Below are positions 8,516-18,043 of a stretch of DNA of 64,000 nucleotides, piece by piece. A program made the position numbers and the translations under genes. This stretch comes from DASYPQ01 sp041488095 (GTDB lineage: Bacteria > Planctomycetota > UBA1135 > GCA-002686595), in contig JBGPOP010000007.1 in assembly GCA_041488095.1 (NCBI GenBank), positions 71,898-135,897 on the forward strand, given 5' to 3'. Every line of letters begins with the position of its first letter. Position 1 is the stretch's first letter. The notes beneath the pieces were generated by a model, which searched no databases, was not told the origin of the DNA, and saw only the letters and a program-made list of their open reading frames with translations.

Positions 8516-9826
8516 TCAGTTGAACGCTTCGGTCGAGCTCCCCACGAAGGTGCCACCCGAGTCACGGATCATCGCCTGGAGCACGCGCGTGCCCTGGAGA
8601 TTCCCCGGGTTGTAGAAGGTGAAGCTGCCCTCGCCGTTCGCATCGGTCGCGACGTAGGTCAACCGACGGATCCCTCCGATCGGCATCCCGGTGTGGAAGA
8701 GGTAGGTGCCCAGGTCGTAGGTCGATTCGTTCGGGTCGTAGCTGCTCGCCCGGCCGACCATCACCAGGAACGAGGCGTTGGGGTGCGCGCCCCGGACGGT
8801 GAACGTCACGGCACCGGGACCGGTGAGACCCGGACCGCTCGTGAAGGCCCTCGGTCTGCGCGTGCGCACGGTCCGGATCGCCGAGGTGTTGGCGAAGTAG
8901 TCCGTGCCGCGATAGTTCAGGCGCACACCCTCGGGCTGGAAGGCCTGGAAGGAGCCGATGCCCTGCGTGGGCAAGAGCTCGACGTTGGCGAGGTAGTCCG
9001 GGCTCTGGATGACGGCTGCGACCAGCGTGCCGCTCGGGGCGAACTCGAGGATCTGGCTCGTGCCTCCGAACACGGGAGTGGACACGAACAGGTGTCCGTA
9101 CACCGTGTCGAAGCGCATCGAGCTGGCCGGATCGATCCCCGAGGCGAAGATCGCCGCGGAGGACTCGTCCAGGATCGCACCGCTCGCGACCTGGGCCTGC
9201 GTCCACCTCAGGATCGTTCCCGGGCCGGGCGAGTTGGGGATCGAGCCGTAGTACAGGTCGCCGTTCGACGCGCGGGCGATCGGTCCCGAAGGACCGGCGA
9301 GGGAAGCGACCAGGGTCAGGGCACCGGTGTTCACGTCCAGCCGGTGGATCTCGTTGCCGCAGCCGAAGCCGCAGGGCGCCGCGCTGACGAGCGCGTGCCT
9401 CGCGTTCTCGAACACGGCGTCGAAGTTGTTGTCCAGATCGGCGAGCACGGAGGCTCCCGCGCCGGCCAGGTCGACCCGGTAGATCTTGCCGCGGCTGCTC
9501 TCGCCGATCAGGGCGCAGGTCGAGGTCGGGTCGGGCAGCACGAAGCTCGGAAAGACGAAGCCGGATGTCGTCCCGAGGACGCGGATCGGGGTCCCGTCCT
9601 CGGCGACGAGGTTCATGACCACCCCGTCGAACACCACCCGATCACCGTTCGGCAGCGTGGCGTAGGCGTCGTAGACGCCGACCGGTCGCTGACCTTCGAG
9701 CGAGAAACCCGGGAGGGTCGTGTCCTGGAGGGGGGAGAGCGCGGGCGTGGCTGGCGCGAGGACGCCCAGCGCAAACGCGGCGACAAGGGTGGATCGGTGC
9801 CCGACCGGGAGTGCGAATCGCAGCAT
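8516..9826 (-). CDS. exported beta-propeller protein under a cobalamin riboswitch
   Basis: This 436-residue protein begins with a signal peptide (MLRFALPVG... then a hydrophobic core VAAFALGVLAP and an AxA-like site). The remainder has beta-propeller-like repeats with phrases such as NEIHRLDVNTGAL, GDLYYGSIPNS and TVYGHLFVSTP, and a C-terminal beta-sandwich-like part (GPGAVTFTVRGAHPNASFLVMVG...). ATG at 9826 is chosen because AAGGAGAT precedes it by 6 bp, although the frame is open further upstream. The leader contains a cobalamin riboswitch and a hairpin that pairs with this ribosome binding site. It is monocistronic. The function is unknown; an outer-surface or periplasmic role in corrinoid capture or use is an inference from the regulation alone. 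Confidence 0.85.
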   Translation of the reverse strand: MLRFALPVGHRSTLVAAFALGVLAPATPALSPLQDTTLPGFSLEGQRPVGVYDAYATLPNGDRVVFDGVVMNLVAEDGTPIRVLGTTSGFVFPSFVLPDPTSTCALIGESSRGKIYRVDLAGAGASVLADLDNNFDAVFENARHALVSAAPCGFGCGNEIHRLDVNTGALTLVASLAGPSGPIARASNGDLYYGSIPNSPGPGTILRWTQAQVASGAILDESSAAIFASGIDPASSMRFDTVYGHLFVSTPVFGGTSQILEFAPSGTLVAAVIQSPDYLANVELLPTQGIGSFQAFQPEGVRLNYRGTDYFANTSAIRTVRTRRPRAFTSGPGLTGPGAVTFTVRGAHPNASFLVMVGRASSYDPNESTYDLGTYLFHTGMPIGGIRRLTYVATDANGEGSFTFYNPGNLQGTRVLQAMIRDSGGTFVGSSTEAFN

Positions 9827-9827
9827 G

Positions 9828-9900
9828 GCGGATCTCCTTTTCGATCTTCGTCGAAGGGCCGGCCGCTCGGGGGCCTCGGGCCCTGTGCGGGGAGATCCGC
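9828..9900 (-). promoter_or_regulatory. hairpin sequestering the ribosome binding site
   Basis: GCGGATCTCC at 9828-9837 (plus-strand reading) is perfectly complementary to GGAGATCCGC at 9891-9900. On the minus-strand transcript the 3' arm contains the AAGGAGAT Shine-Dalgarno of the gene starting at 9826 and the 5' arm is an exact anti-Shine-Dalgarno. It lies between the riboswitch and the start codon, as expected for translational control by a cobalamin riboswitch. Confidence 0.75.
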
Positions 9901-9947
9901 GCACCGGGGCGCCGTGAGCCTTGCCTCGAGGCCGGCGGAAGAGCGAC

Positions 9948-10142
9948 GCGCGCCGGATATCCTGACTCGTCGGATCGCCCGCCGCTCCAGCCTTCCCGGG
10001 GTGTTCTCACCCCAGTGACCCGATCCACGGAGAACTCCGCGGACCTACGGAGACGACGGACACGCGACTCACAGTGGCGGGACCGTGCAGGCTTCACACC
10101 TGCTTCCCCGACCGCGCTCGCGAGAATGGAAGGAACGGCCGG
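9948..10142 (-). ncRNA. cobalamin riboswitch
   Basis: The minus strand carries the conserved cobalamin aptamer in the right order: CGTTCC near 10135, GGGAAGCAGGTG (10098-10109), the B12 box CGGTCCCGCCACTGTGAG (10069-10086), TCACTGGGG, GGGAAGG (9991-9997) and the closing CGAGTCAGGATATCCGG (9953-9969). Complementary CCGG segments at both ends can form P1. The size, about 195 nt, is normal. It precedes the exported propeller gene (ATG 9826) by about 120 nt, and no other minus-strand gene lies between. Which cobalamin form it binds was not determined. Confidence 0.93.
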
Positions 10143-10148
10143 ACTCTA
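10143..10148 (-). promoter_or_regulatory. candidate -10 element for the riboswitch transcript
   Basis: On the minus strand TAGAGT (from CTAGAGT) lies directly before the first riboswitch element, so a transcript starting near 10136 would carry the complete aptamer. No convincing -35 box was found. Confidence 0.35.
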
Positions 10149-10187
10149 GTGGAGCGCGGCGGACGCGTCAAGCCGCGCGGCCGAGGA

Positions 10188-10775
10188 TCAGCGCACGCTC
10201 GAGGGATCTCCGTGCAGCGGAGCGAGGGACTCGGCCGCCTGTGCGTCGATCAGCACCGGGAAGCTGCGTCCGATCGTGTCGAGGAGATCCTGACTGTGGG
10301 TTCCGCTCACGGTCGAGGTTGCCCAGGCCTTCGGCGACAGCTGGCACAGGCACAGGAGGAGCGCGATGTGCACGAGAGTTCCCGCGGCCGCTCCCACCAG
10401 TGCGCCTCCGATCCGGTCGACCGCTCCGAGCTGGGCGGCCTCGATCGTCGCGCGGCCGAGGCGGCCGATCAGGGCCACGGCGATCAGGCCGGCCAGGAGG
10501 ATGAGGAGCCAGGAAAGACCGTTCGCGGTGCGCGGCCCGAGGCCCGGGAGCGTGGTCTCGAGGGCGGGCGAGAAGCGCGGCGTCACCGCGCGCGCCACCG
10601 AGACCGCAGCCACGATGCCGAGGAGCCGGACGATCTGCCACCACAGCCCGCGCAGGGCCCCGAGCGCGAGGAAGAGGACCACGATCCCAAGGCCCAGGAG
10701 ATCGATCCAACGCAGGCTGCCGAGGGAGGCGGGCGACGCCGCGAGTGCGAGGGTGGAGAGGCTGCTCGGAACCAT
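10188..10775 (-). CDS. CvpA/colicin V production family membrane protein
   Basis: This 195-residue inner-membrane protein has four hydrophobic segments (about 24-45, 47-65, 86-107 and 122-146). The CvpA-like glycine pattern lies in the fourth region (DRIGGALVGAAAGT). CvpA proteins affect envelope integrity and, in E. coli, microcin/colicin V export; the biochemical role is not settled. The C-terminal ~45 residues are polar. It is divergent from the 562-residue unknown gene, with a 69-bp gap holding back-to-back -10-like CTAGACTAG sequences. Downstream, the cobalamin riboswitch starts within 50 bp. Confidence 0.8.
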   Translation of the reverse strand: MVPSSLSTLALAASPASLGSLRWIDLLGLGIVVLFLALGALRGLWWQIVRLLGIVAAVSVARAVTPRFSPALETTLPGLGPRTANGLSWLLILLAGLIAVALIGRLGRATIEAAQLGAVDRIGGALVGAAAGTLVHIALLLCLCQLSPKAWATSTVSGTHSQDLLDTIGRSFPVLIDAQAAESLAPLHGDPSSVR

Positions 10776-10844
10776 GGTCGACGACTCGCCGGAAGAGACG
10801 CTCCGCTAGACTAGGAGATCGGCCCTGATCCCGGCAACCCTCCC

Positions 10845-12533
10845 ATGGCCCCTCTGGATTTCCGATCGATCGATGGCTGCTTCGAAGCCCTCGCGGCCGC
10901 GATCGGTCGCGATGCGGTGCTGGCTCGCCAGCTCCAGGCGAGCCGGCACGAGTTCTTCCCGGGTGGGGCGGATCCGACGCGGGCTCGCGAGCGGCCAGGC
11001 GAACAGGCGCTGGCCACCCGCCGACACATGGAGTGGTTCCTCCTCGAGAAGGAGAAACCCGGGCCGCAAGAGGCTCGCATCGCGGCCCTGATCGAGCGCT
11101 GCGCCCGCCCGTCCGGCGTGGCTGCTGGCGAGGTCGCGCGCAGCCTGGCCGCCTCGCACGCGAGCGTTTTCGAGGTGACACGCGTCGAGCGCGGTCGGGG
11201 CGTGTGGCTCTGGGACCTGGCCGGGCTGTTCCAGTGCGCTGCGGTCGAGGCGCAAGGTTCGCTGGTCCTGGCGGAGGGTGACGTGATCGCCGGCCGCGTC
11301 TTTCCCATGGGCGGATCCCTCTTCCATGTGTCCCGGGCGTCCGCGCTGTGGCGCAATCCCCGGCTGCTCGTGGCACTTCGAACGGACCTCGATCGGGCGC
11401 GCGCGCGCCGGCCCGCGACCCAGAAGGGCAGCTTGCGCCTGCGTCAGTCCGAGATCGAGGCGATGTTCCACGCACATTCCTTCGCGGATGGTGTGCCGGG
11501 CCTTCTCGATGAGCGGGGGGTGCGCGATGCAGTGGGGGAGGCACGCGAGATGCTCCTGGCGGGGGGCGTGGGACTCCCCGGGGTCGATGCAATCCTCGCG
11601 CGTCTGGCGGTCGAGGAGCCGGCCGCGGGGGGACTGCTGCCTGGCGCGGACGACGCGCTGAGAGAGATCCTCGACAGCCTGGCCTTCGAGACGTCCCTCG
11701 ACCTGGAAGCGGCACGTCGGACGCTCCTCGGAGCCTGGGAGCAGCTCCGCGCGAGCCAGGCTCCGCCGACGCGAGCGCGGGCAGGGTCTCAGAGCCTCGA
11801 CGTCGCCGCAGCCGTGGCCGAGTTCGACCGCAAGCGCCGCGAGGGCGCTCCGCTGGAGCAGGTGTTCCAGGACCTGGAGCGCGATCTCGGCCTGGCCGAC
11901 CCCGCGATCGAGCCCGAGGACGAGGACACCCCGGCGCCGGACTTCCCCGGTGTGGTGGCGGCGATGATCGAGGAGTTCCTGTGGGACGAGCAGAGAGATC
12001 ACGGCGACCCCACGGCGCAACGCTTCGAGTCGCTCCGCAGCCTGGGCCGGTTCGCCGCCGACATCGGCGTGTTCGAGAACCTCTCCGGACGGGAGTTGAC
12101 CGCCTACGCCTGCCGCTGGCTGCCCGAGAGCGGAGAGCTCGCCGATGCCGGCGCCGCCCAGGATCTCATCGCCGCCCTGGCGCGGTTCTGCCTCTGGGCC
12201 CAGGAGAACCACGAGGTACCTCTCCTGGAGCAGTTCGAGACCGTTCTGATGCCCCTGCACGAGTCCTTGCCTCGGCTGGTGGAAGCCAATCGCCTCTGCG
12301 CCCGCCGCCCATCCGCGACGGGCGAGGAGCGGTTCGAGTACTCGGGGCCCGGGAACGGACGGGGAGCCGCCCTCCGGGATTCTTCCGGCGAGCTCACGGA
12401 GCTTGCCGTCGATCATCGACTCACCGGGTTCCTGCGTCCCGGCGATGTGCTCAGGGGACGAAGACTTCCCGACGGGAGCCTGGAGGTGTCGGTCTGCTAT
12501 CCACCCGAAGTGAGGCGATTGCAGGAAGCGTGA
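10845..12533 (+). CDS. conserved-looking protein of unknown function, 562 aa
   Basis: I do not recognise this gene. It encodes an acidic, Leu/Arg/Glu-rich cytoplasmic protein with no signal peptide or membrane segment. A mixed N-terminal part (1-200) contains EWFLLEKEKPGP and a beta-rich DVIAGRVFPMGGSLFHVSRAS block. Then come a helical middle (200-340), an acidic linker EPEDEDTPAPDFPG near 350, and a helical second half that ends in a short beta-rich tail (DVLRGRRLPDGSLEVSVCYPPE). A TAGACT -10-like box at 10807-10812 precedes the ATG by 38 bp; no Shine-Dalgarno is evident. Codon use looks like that of its neighbours, so the gene is real. Confidence 0.75.
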   Translation: MAPLDFRSIDGCFEALAAAIGRDAVLARQLQASRHEFFPGGADPTRARERPGEQALATRRHMEWFLLEKEKPGPQEARIAALIERCARPSGVAAGEVARSLAASHASVFEVTRVERGRGVWLWDLAGLFQCAAVEAQGSLVLAEGDVIAGRVFPMGGSLFHVSRASALWRNPRLLVALRTDLDRARARRPATQKGSLRLRQSEIEAMFHAHSFADGVPGLLDERGVRDAVGEAREMLLAGGVGLPGVDAILARLAVEEPAAGGLLPGADDALREILDSLAFETSLDLEAARRTLLGAWEQLRASQAPPTRARAGSQSLDVAAAVAEFDRKRREGAPLEQVFQDLERDLGLADPAIEPEDEDTPAPDFPGVVAAMIEEFLWDEQRDHGDPTAQRFESLRSLGRFAADIGVFENLSGRELTAYACRWLPESGELADAGAAQDLIAALARFCLWAQENHEVPLLEQFETVLMPLHESLPRLVEANRLCARRPSATGEERFEYSGPGNGRGAALRDSSGELTELAVDHRLTGFLRPGDVLRGRRLPDGSLEVSVCYPPEVRRLQEA

Positions 12534-12563
12534 TGCGTGGGCGCGGCGTGCAGCCACCTGAGT

Positions 12564-12589
12564 GTTATGTCTGATAATGTACGTTATGT
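12564..12589. promoter_or_regulatory. AT-rich palindrome with flanking direct repeats (possible operator)
   Basis: In a G+C-rich background, ATAATGTACGTTAT (12574-12587) is palindromic except for one pair. GTTATGT occurs at 12564-12570 and again at 12583-12589, about two helical turns apart. It lies between the 562-residue gene and the MaoC gene, upstream of a possible promoter TTGCCG (12610) - 16 bp - TACCTT (12632). A repressor site is plausible but unproven. Confidence 0.35.
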
Positions 12590-12609
12590 ATCTATCCACC
12601 AGGTCGGCC

Positions 12610-12637
12610 TTGCCGTCAGCCCCCGCGCCGCTACCTT
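12610..12637 (+). promoter_or_regulatory. candidate promoter of the MaoC gene
   Basis: TTGCCG at 12610-12615 and TACCTT at 12632-12637 are separated by 16 bp, and the ATG follows 12 bp after the start of the -10 box. This predicts a leaderless or nearly leaderless message. Confidence 0.4.
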
Positions 12638-12643
12638 CTGCGC

Positions 12644-13159
12644 ATGCCGGAGGCCTCACCGGGAAGCGCGCACTCAGGCCGGGGCCTCTACTTCGACCAG
12701 TTCGCCGTCGGGCAGACCTTCGCCTCTCCCGGCCGCACGGTCACCGAGGCCGACGTGGTGCTCTTCGCCGGGCTGTCGGGCGACTACAACCCGCTCCACA
12801 CGGACCAGGAGTACGCTTCCGGGACGGTATTCCGCGGGCGGATCGCCCACGGGCTGCTCGTCCAGTCGATCGCCAGCGGGCTGGCCTGGCAGCTCGGGAT
12901 CTTCGACGGCACGATCGCGGCGCTGAAGGAGATGCTGATCCGCTTCCAGAGCCCGGTTGCGCCGGGCGACACGGTCCGGCTCGAGCTGCGGGTCGCCGAG
13001 AAGGATGCCGAGCCCTCGTCCCGCCGAGGCTGGGTGCGGTTCGAGGCCTGCGTCCGGAACCAGCGCGGCGACACCGTGATCGACGGGTCCTGGACTACCT
13101 TGATGCACCGCAAGGCCGATCGTCGCCGGGAGTTGACCCGCGAGGGCGCGCCCGGATGA
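12644..13159 (+). CDS. MaoC-family (R)-specific enoyl-CoA hydratase/dehydratase
   Basis: This 171-residue hot-dog-fold protein probably hydrates trans-2-enoyl-CoA or dehydrates a related thioester. The hydratase-2 signature is intact: GDYNPLHTD with catalytic Asp47 and His52, then FRGRIAHGLL (63-72). The N-terminal RGLYFDQFAVGQTF and the central RFQSPVAPGDTVRLELRV blocks also match the family. The length equals single-domain MaoC proteins. There is no Shine-Dalgarno, but a promoter-like element lies immediately upstream. It is followed after 33 bp by sdhC. Its specific pathway (fatty acid, polyhydroxyalkanoate or C5-dicarboxylate metabolism) cannot be told. Confidence 0.88.
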   Translation: MPEASPGSAHSGRGLYFDQFAVGQTFASPGRTVTEADVVLFAGLSGDYNPLHTDQEYASGTVFRGRIAHGLLVQSIASGLAWQLGIFDGTIAALKEMLIRFQSPVAPGDTVRLELRVAEKDAEPSSRRGWVRFEACVRNQRGDTVIDGSWTTLMHRKADRRRELTREGAPG

Positions 13160-13192
13160 TCTCCAGGCTTCCCATCCGACCTTGACCCTTCG

Positions 13193-13851
13193 ATGAGCTG
13201 GCTTCGGCGGACATTCTCGTCTTCTCTCGGGAAGAAGTACCTGATGGCGGCGACGGGGCTCCTGCTCGTCGGCTTCCTGTTCGTGCACCTGGCGGGCAAT
13301 CTCCTGGTCTACTCGGGCCAAGGCGGCGCCGCCTTCGACGCCTACGCAGCCAAGCTCGATTCGAACCCTGTGTTGCCCGTGGCCGAGATCGGGCTCGCCG
13401 CCCTCTTCGCAGCCCACATCGCGCTCGCGTTGCGTGTCAGCCTCGAGAATCGCGAGGCGCGCACGCGCGGCTACTCCGTGCGCGCAAGCCTGGGGAGGCG
13501 CACGCTGTCCTCGGCGTCGATGGTCGCCACGGGACTCACCGTGCTCGTGTTCCTGATCGTGCACCTCTACGACTTTCGCGTGGGCAAGCTCCTCGAACAC
13601 GCGGGAACGAGCCTGTGGCAGATGGTCCGCCTGCGCCTCTCGACGCCGGTCGGCGCGGGGATCTATCTGGTCGGGGTCGGAGCCCTGAGCCTCCACCTGC
13701 GGCATGCCTTCCGGAGCGCGTTCCAGACCCTGGGCGCCAATCACCCCCACCTGAACCCGTTGATCGAGCGCACGGGCTGGGCCGTGGCCATCCTGCTCGG
13801 GATCGGATTCGCTTCCTTTCCGGTGTTCTTCCTGCTCGGCGGAGGGTCGAG

Positions 13852-13855
<4 letters not shown>
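13193..13855 (+). CDS. sdhC: succinate dehydrogenase cytochrome b subunit
   Basis: This 220-residue membrane anchor of respiratory complex II carries heme b and passes electrons from SdhB to quinone. Five hydrophobic segments are visible (about 19-38, 61-80, 107-126, 149-168 and 193-213), with candidate heme-ligand histidines in LFVHLAGN, AAHIALAL, LIVHLYD and LHLRHAF. The single five-helix anchor is the b558 type known from Bacillus, Bacteroidetes and others, so no sdhD is needed. GTG of sdhA overlaps its stop. It is the first gene of sdhCAB. Confidence 0.9.
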
Positions 13856-15794
<1,939 letters not shown>

Positions 15795-15798
<4 letters not shown>

Positions 15799-16589
15799 CC
15801 GTCGCCCACGGCACGGAACCGGCCGGGGGGATGCGGATCACCCTGCACGTCTGGCGGCAGAAGCGGCCCATCGATCCGGGTGCGTTCGAGACCTACCGCA
15901 TGACCGGCGTCTCACCGGACATGTCGTTCCTCGAGATGCTCGATCTGCTCAACGAGAACCTGTTCGTCGAAGGGCGAGACCCAGTGGCCTTCGACCACGA
16001 TTGCCGCGAAGGGATCTGCGGCGCCTGCAGTCTCGTGATCAACGGCCAACCGCACGGCCCCGAGCGCGAGACCACGACCTGCCAACTCCACATGCGCCGG
16101 TTCCAGGACGGCGACGTCATCACCGTCGAACCCTTCCGGGCTGATGCCTTCCCCGTGGTCAAGGACCTCGTCGTCGACCGCAGCGCCTTCGATCGCATCC
16201 TGGCCGCCGGCGGGTTCGTCTCCGCGAACACCGGGTCGGCCCCCGAGGCCAACGCGTTGCCGGTGCCGCGCGCGGACGCGGAAAAGGCCATGGATGCGGC
16301 AGCCTGCATCGGGTGCGGTGCGTGCGTGGCGGCCTGCCCCAATGCCGCGGCGATGCTCTTCGTCGCCGCCAAGGTCTCGCATCTCGCCCTGCTGCCGCAG
16401 GGCGCGCCCGAGCGCGAAGACCGGGTGCTCGCCATGGTCGACCGGATGGACCTCGAAGGCTTCGGCAACTGCTCGAACCACTTCGAGTGCGAGGCTGCCT
16501 GCCCCAAGGGCATCTCGGTTGCGAACATCGCGCGGTTGAATCGGGAGTACCTGCGCGCCTCGCTCCGCGATGGCGCCGCGCGGGACTAG
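15795..16589 (+). CDS. sdhB: succinate dehydrogenase iron-sulfur subunit
   Basis: This 264-residue subunit relays electrons from FAD to the membrane anchor through three clusters. The [2Fe-2S] ligands are Cys70, 75, 78 and 96 (CREGICGAC...C). The [4Fe-4S]/[3Fe-4S] ligands are in CIGCGACVAACP (171-182) and in NCSNHFECEAACPKG (225-239). All expected cysteines are present. ATG overlaps the sdhA stop. The last bases overlap the convergent histidine kinase gene by 4 bp (CTAG used as a stop on both strands). Confidence 0.95.
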
Positions 16590-17755
16590 GGATCCAGGCC
16601 GCTTCTTCCCGCGAGCGGAAGTCTGAGGCTCGCCAGCGTGCCCTCGCCGAGCCAGGACTCGACCTCGAGCGCCCCGCCGAGTTCCCGCGCGCAGGCCTCG
16701 CTGCTCGCCGTTCCGATACCCGTCCCCCCTCCCCCGCTCCGGCCGAACCTGAGAAGTTCCCCGACGTCGGCCCGGGCCATCCCCCGGCCCTGGTCGCGCA
16801 CGCAGACACGCAGCTCCTGGTCGCCACACAGCCGCACCTCGACATCCACGGGAGCGCCGTCAGGTGAGGCCTCGATCGCGTTGAGCAGGAGATTCCTGAC
16901 GACCCGGCACAGCGCGGCACGGTCGGCCTGGATCTCGAGGTCCTCGGGACAGCTCACTTCGACCGGAACGCGATCCGCTCGCACGGAGACGAGAGCCGCT
17001 GCGCGCGCCTCGCCACGCAGGAGCGCGCCGAGGTGCACGATCTCGCGCCGGGGAGCCGGCTCTGCCGCCGCCAGGGAGTGATCGCACAGATCGCGGGCGG
17101 CGTCGAGGGCCGTCTGCGCGCGCTTCAGGCCTTCGGAGACCGCCGGGTCGATCTCCCCCGCCGAGCGCTCCACCTCGAGGCCGGCCAGAGTCAACAGGTG
17201 CCGCATGTCGTGGGCCGCGCAGGCTGCCCTGCGGCCGAGGAGCGCCCAGCCTTCAACCTCATCGGCCTTCAGGAGACGGTTGCGCAACACGTCCAACGCA
17301 AAAAGACCCCGGACGAGTTGCTCGAGAACGCCCGGATGCACGGCTAGGGGCCGCGAGAGCGCGATGGCGACCAGGCCGCAACCATGTCCTGGACCCGGCT
17401 CGATGTAGATCAAGAGCTCCCGCAAAGCCATCCCGGCGAAACGCGGTCGGCGCTCGATCGCAGGACTCCCGACCCGGACAAGCCGGCGCCGCGGCAAGGT
17501 CGACACGAGCTTGAAATCGAAGGCGCGCGATACCCGCTCGACCCGTCGGATGACGAGTTCCATTCCGAGCCGAACCTCGATCCAGTCGCCGGCAGTCAGC
17601 CGCAGGAGCACCCATTCCGCATGGCAGGCCTTGGCCAAGCTGACCGGAAGTGCGGCGGGATCCTCCCCGGGCAAGCCCAGGACGTCCATGTCTCGAATGG
17701 CACGCTCCAGCGCGGGAAGTAGATTCTCCTCGCTCTGCTCGAAGAGGCTCTTCAT
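16586..17755 (-). CDS. sensor histidine kinase, cytoplasmic
   Basis: This 389-residue kinase has no transmembrane segment. Residues 1-160 look like a GAF-type sensor domain. The phosphoacceptor is His182 in CAAHDMRHLLTLAG. The ATPase domain shows an N-box (NLLLNAIEASP, 288-298), G1 (DQGRGM, 321-326) and G2 (GTGIGTA, 344-350). No receiver gene is adjacent, so it is an orphan. It is divergent from the HEAT-repeat gene that has a sigma-54-type promoter, which fits NtrB-like kinases that drive sigma-54 activators, but its partner is not in the window. A TAGTCA -10-like hexamer lies shortly upstream. The start at ATG 17755 gives a normal N-terminus. Confidence 0.88.
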   Translation of the reverse strand: MKSLFEQSEENLLPALERAIRDMDVLGLPGEDPAALPVSLAKACHAEWVLLRLTAGDWIEVRLGMELVIRRVERVSRAFDFKLVSTLPRRRLVRVGSPAIERRPRFAGMALRELLIYIEPGPGHGCGLVAIALSRPLAVHPGVLEQLVRGLFALDVLRNRLLKADEVEGWALLGRRAACAAHDMRHLLTLAGLEVERSAGEIDPAVSEGLKRAQTALDAARDLCDHSLAAAEPAPRREIVHLGALLRGEARAAALVSVRADRVPVEVSCPEDLEIQADRAALCRVVRNLLLNAIEASPDGAPVDVEVRLCGDQELRVCVRDQGRGMARADVGELLRFGRSGGGGTGIGTASSEACARELGGALEVESWLGEGTLASLRLPLAGRSGLDP

Positions 17756-17948
17756 CGCCGCCAGTGTGTGACTATCCGCATGCGGTACAACCGGCTGGTG
17801 TCATCCTCCTCCGCCTTCCGGGGTTACGCGCGCGGAACACGAGGCGGGCGGTCACGGCCGCAAGGAAAGAGGGTGCTGGGTCTGGAAACGCTGGGAAACG
17901 GCCTCTTATTGCAACCCGGCTTCGTTCGTATCTAGGATTGTATGGCTC

Positions 17949-17964
17949 TGGCATGTAGCTTGCG
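17949..17964 (+). promoter_or_regulatory. sigma-54 (-24/-12) promoter
   Basis: TGGCATGTAGCTTGCG matches the TGGCACG-N4-TTGC consensus, with GG (17950-17951) and GC (17962-17963) separated by exactly 10 bases. It points at the exported HEAT-repeat gene and would start transcription near 17975, giving a leader of about 70 nt. Two imperfect CTGGGAAACG direct repeats at 17882-17900 lie upstream, in a place suitable for an activator or other regulator. Confidence 0.6.
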
Positions 17965-18043
17965 ATTCAGCCATGTGCGCGCTCCAGAATCCGCTGCGGT
18001 GCGCCCCTTCTGCATCATTCAAACCTCCATTTCTCACCCACCC

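Noticed and set aside
10807..10815. CTAGACTAG-like palindrome as a regulator site
   Set aside because: The same TAGnnT hexamer recurs before several genes; back-to-back -10 boxes for the two divergent genes explain it more simply.
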